Shown in pieces: positions 6,036 through 7,261 of a DNA stretch of 7,261 nt. The notes below the pieces were generated by a model. That model made no database searches, had not been told where the DNA came from, and worked only from the letters and a program-made list of their open reading frames with translations. This DNA is from an uncultured Petrimonas sp. (GTDB lineage: Bacteria; Bacteroidota; Bacteroidia; Bacteroidales; Dysgonomonadaceae): contig CAKTUP010000100.1 in NCBI GenBank assembly GCA_934621705.1, positions 1 to 7,261 of the forward strand. Direction: 5' to 3'. How positions within the stretch are numbered: position 1 is the first letter of the stretch; the number at the start of each line of letters is the position of its first letter. The position numbers were made by a program, and so were the translations under genes.

Positions 6036-7205
6036 ATGAATGCGTTTATTAAGAAAGAAACAAGTCAACGACTCGCTAAACTTCAGCAAATTATTATACA
6101 GTCACAAGCCGATGCCTGCCTGATATCTACGTCTGTAAACCAATTTTATCTGCTCGATTTTATTTTCGACGGATATATTTTTATCCAACCCGAAGGAAAA
6201 CCGCTCTTGTTTGTGAAACGCCCCAGCGGCATGGAAGGAGAAAATGTTATTTACATCCGCAAACCGGAACAGATTCCCGATTTTCTTCGTGAACGAAACA
6301 TTCCTTTACCCAAAAAACTGATGATGGAGAACGATGTGTTGCCGTTTTCAACCGCTTTGCGACTGCAAGCCGCCCTTGAAATGCCCCAGTTGCAGAATGT
6401 TTCGGGAGAGATGCGCCGTATCCGCAGTGTGAAATCGGAGTACGAACTCAACCAAATGCGCGAATGCGCGAAAATTCATGCGCGGGTTTACGAGCAAATT
6501 CCGCGCATTTACAGAAAAGGAATGACGGATATCGAATTTCAGATTGAACTGGAACGAGAGATGCGCTTGGCAGGCTCGACCGGTATTTTTCGTGCTTTCG
6601 GCGAGAATATGGATATTTTTATGGGCAGCATTCTTGCCGGAGACAACGCGCAAGTGGCTTCTCCATTCGATTTCGCGTTGGGCGGACAAGGCGCTTCGCC
6701 GTTATTGCCCATCGGCGCCAACGGCACAACACTCGCTGCGGGAACTACCGTTATGGTAGATATGGCTGGCAACTACCGCCCGTGGATGAGCGATATTTCG
6801 CGCACGTTCGCTATTGAATCGGTTCCGGAAATGGCATACAAGGCCCATCAGGTTTCCATCGATATCTGCAACATCATCTCCGAAACCGCCAAAGCGGGAA
6901 CTCCCTGTGCCGATGTTTATTTTCTGGCAGAAAAAAGGGTCAAAGAAGCCGGTCTTGAAGCATATTTTATGGGAACGGAACAACAGGCCAAATTCGTAGG
7001 CCACGGCGTGGGATTGGAGATTAACGAACCGCCGGTGCTGGCGCCTCGTTCCAAAGAAATTCTTCAACCGGGAATGGCCATTGCCGTTGAGCCTAAATTT
7101 GTACTGCCCGGAATCGGCGCCGCAGGCATAGAAAATACGTATGTTGTAACGGATAATGGATTGGAGAAAATCACGGTTTGCGAGGAAGGGTTGACAATAC
7201 TGTAG
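6036..7205 (+). CDS. M24-family Xaa-Pro peptidase (aminopeptidase/prolidase type)
   Basis: The 389-aa protein is a cytoplasmic metallopeptidase expected to cleave bonds involving proline, freeing amino acids from Xaa-Pro peptides. The N-terminal creatinase-like domain (about 1-130) ends at the RxIKS-like strand RRIRSVKSEYEL. The pita-bread catalytic domain (about 135-389) has all five metal ligands: Asp242 (VMVDMAG), Asp253 (MSDISRT), His323 (GHGVGLEINEPP), Glu352 (AVEPKF) and Glu366 (GIENTYV). There is no signal peptide. A usual substrate-binding His after the SGxNA-like strand (the H in PepP-type 'HY') seems absent: here it reads LAGDNAQVASPFDF. Together with the glycine-rich GGQGASP loop this suggests a distinct M24 subfamily, so dipeptidase versus aminopeptidase specificity cannot be decided. 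ATG 6036 follows an A/T-rich leader and is the natural start. It is divergent from the regulator gene with no visible functional link. Confidence 0.92.
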   Translation: MNAFIKKETSQRLAKLQQIIIQSQADACLISTSVNQFYLLDFIFDGYIFIQPEGKPLLFVKRPSGMEGENVIYIRKPEQIPDFLRERNIPLPKKLMMENDVLPFSTALRLQAALEMPQLQNVSGEMRRIRSVKSEYELNQMRECAKIHARVYEQIPRIYRKGMTDIEFQIELEREMRLAGSTGIFRAFGENMDIFMGSILAGDNAQVASPFDFALGGQGASPLLPIGANGTTLAAGTTVMVDMAGNYRPWMSDISRTFAIESVPEMAYKAHQVSIDICNIISETAKAGTPCADVYFLAEKRVKEAGLEAYFMGTEQQAKFVGHGVGLEINEPPVLAPRSKEILQPGMAIAVEPKFVLPGIGAAGIENTYVVTDNGLEKITVCEEGLTIL

Positions 7206-7239
7206 CAATCATAAATCTCATTCATCCGCACCACCCCAT

Positions 7240-7261
7240 AAAAAAAAGCCCCCGATATTTC
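7240..7261. terminator. left half of a probable bidirectional terminator (cut by the window end)
   Basis: Eight A (7240-7247) precede GCCCCCGA, then TATT, then TC, the last two bases of the window. GA and TC already pair around the TATT loop, so the arm GGGGGC is predicted just beyond the edge, probably followed by T's. It lies 35 bases past the peptidase stop codon. A-run, GC stem and T-run would end transcripts from both sides. Confidence 0.5.

Overview
This 7.26 kb window looks like a chromosomal segment of a Bacteroidota species, probably Bacteroidales; a Dysgonomonas/Proteiniphilum-like relative is my guess. Supporting signs are moderate GC, A-rich leaders without Shine-Dalgarno sequences, candidate promoters of the TAnnTTTG type, a PepSY-like secreted protein, a hybrid sensor kinase paired with a sigma-54 type regulator, and G/C-rich CCCCCTAAAGGGGG-like repeats of a kind I associate with this phylum. 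No mobile element, CRISPR array, tRNA or rRNA is visible.

Layout: (1) 1-146 is noncoding and holds one copy of the G/C-rich repeat plus a degenerate TTTACGA run. (2) aroE (shikimate dehydrogenase) is on the plus strand to 965. A second, inverted copy of the repeat lies inside its annotated 5' end, so its true start is uncertain (ATG 147 or GTG 207). (3) A strong hairpin at 968-1007 mainly terminates the next gene, which is on the minus strand. (4) 1078-1758 minus encodes an exported protein made of two nearly identical PepSY-like-sized repeats. (5) A 313-base divergent control region (1759-2071) separates it from (6) a large hybrid histidine kinase (to 4507, plus). (7) The kinase converges, with a 7-base gap, on an NtrC-type sigma-54 activator (4515-5864, minus). 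(8) A 171-base divergent region leads to (9) an M24-family Xaa-Pro peptidase (6036-7205, plus). The window ends in the left arm of a probable terminator.

How the genes may work together (inference): the kinase has an input domain outside the inner membrane, a HisKA/HATPase core, a receiver and a C-terminal HPt-like domain. It could therefore feed a His-Asp-His-Asp phosphorelay ending on Asp53 of the convergent regulator. The exported repeat protein shares its control region with the kinase and is a candidate target or periplasmic modulator of this system. aroE and the peptidase look like housekeeping neighbours. I see no clearly new system. The most unusual points are the repeat element inside aroE, the duplicated exported protein facing the kinase, the altered sigma-54 contact loop (GSFTSA), and helically phased TTCCC motifs upstream of the kinase.
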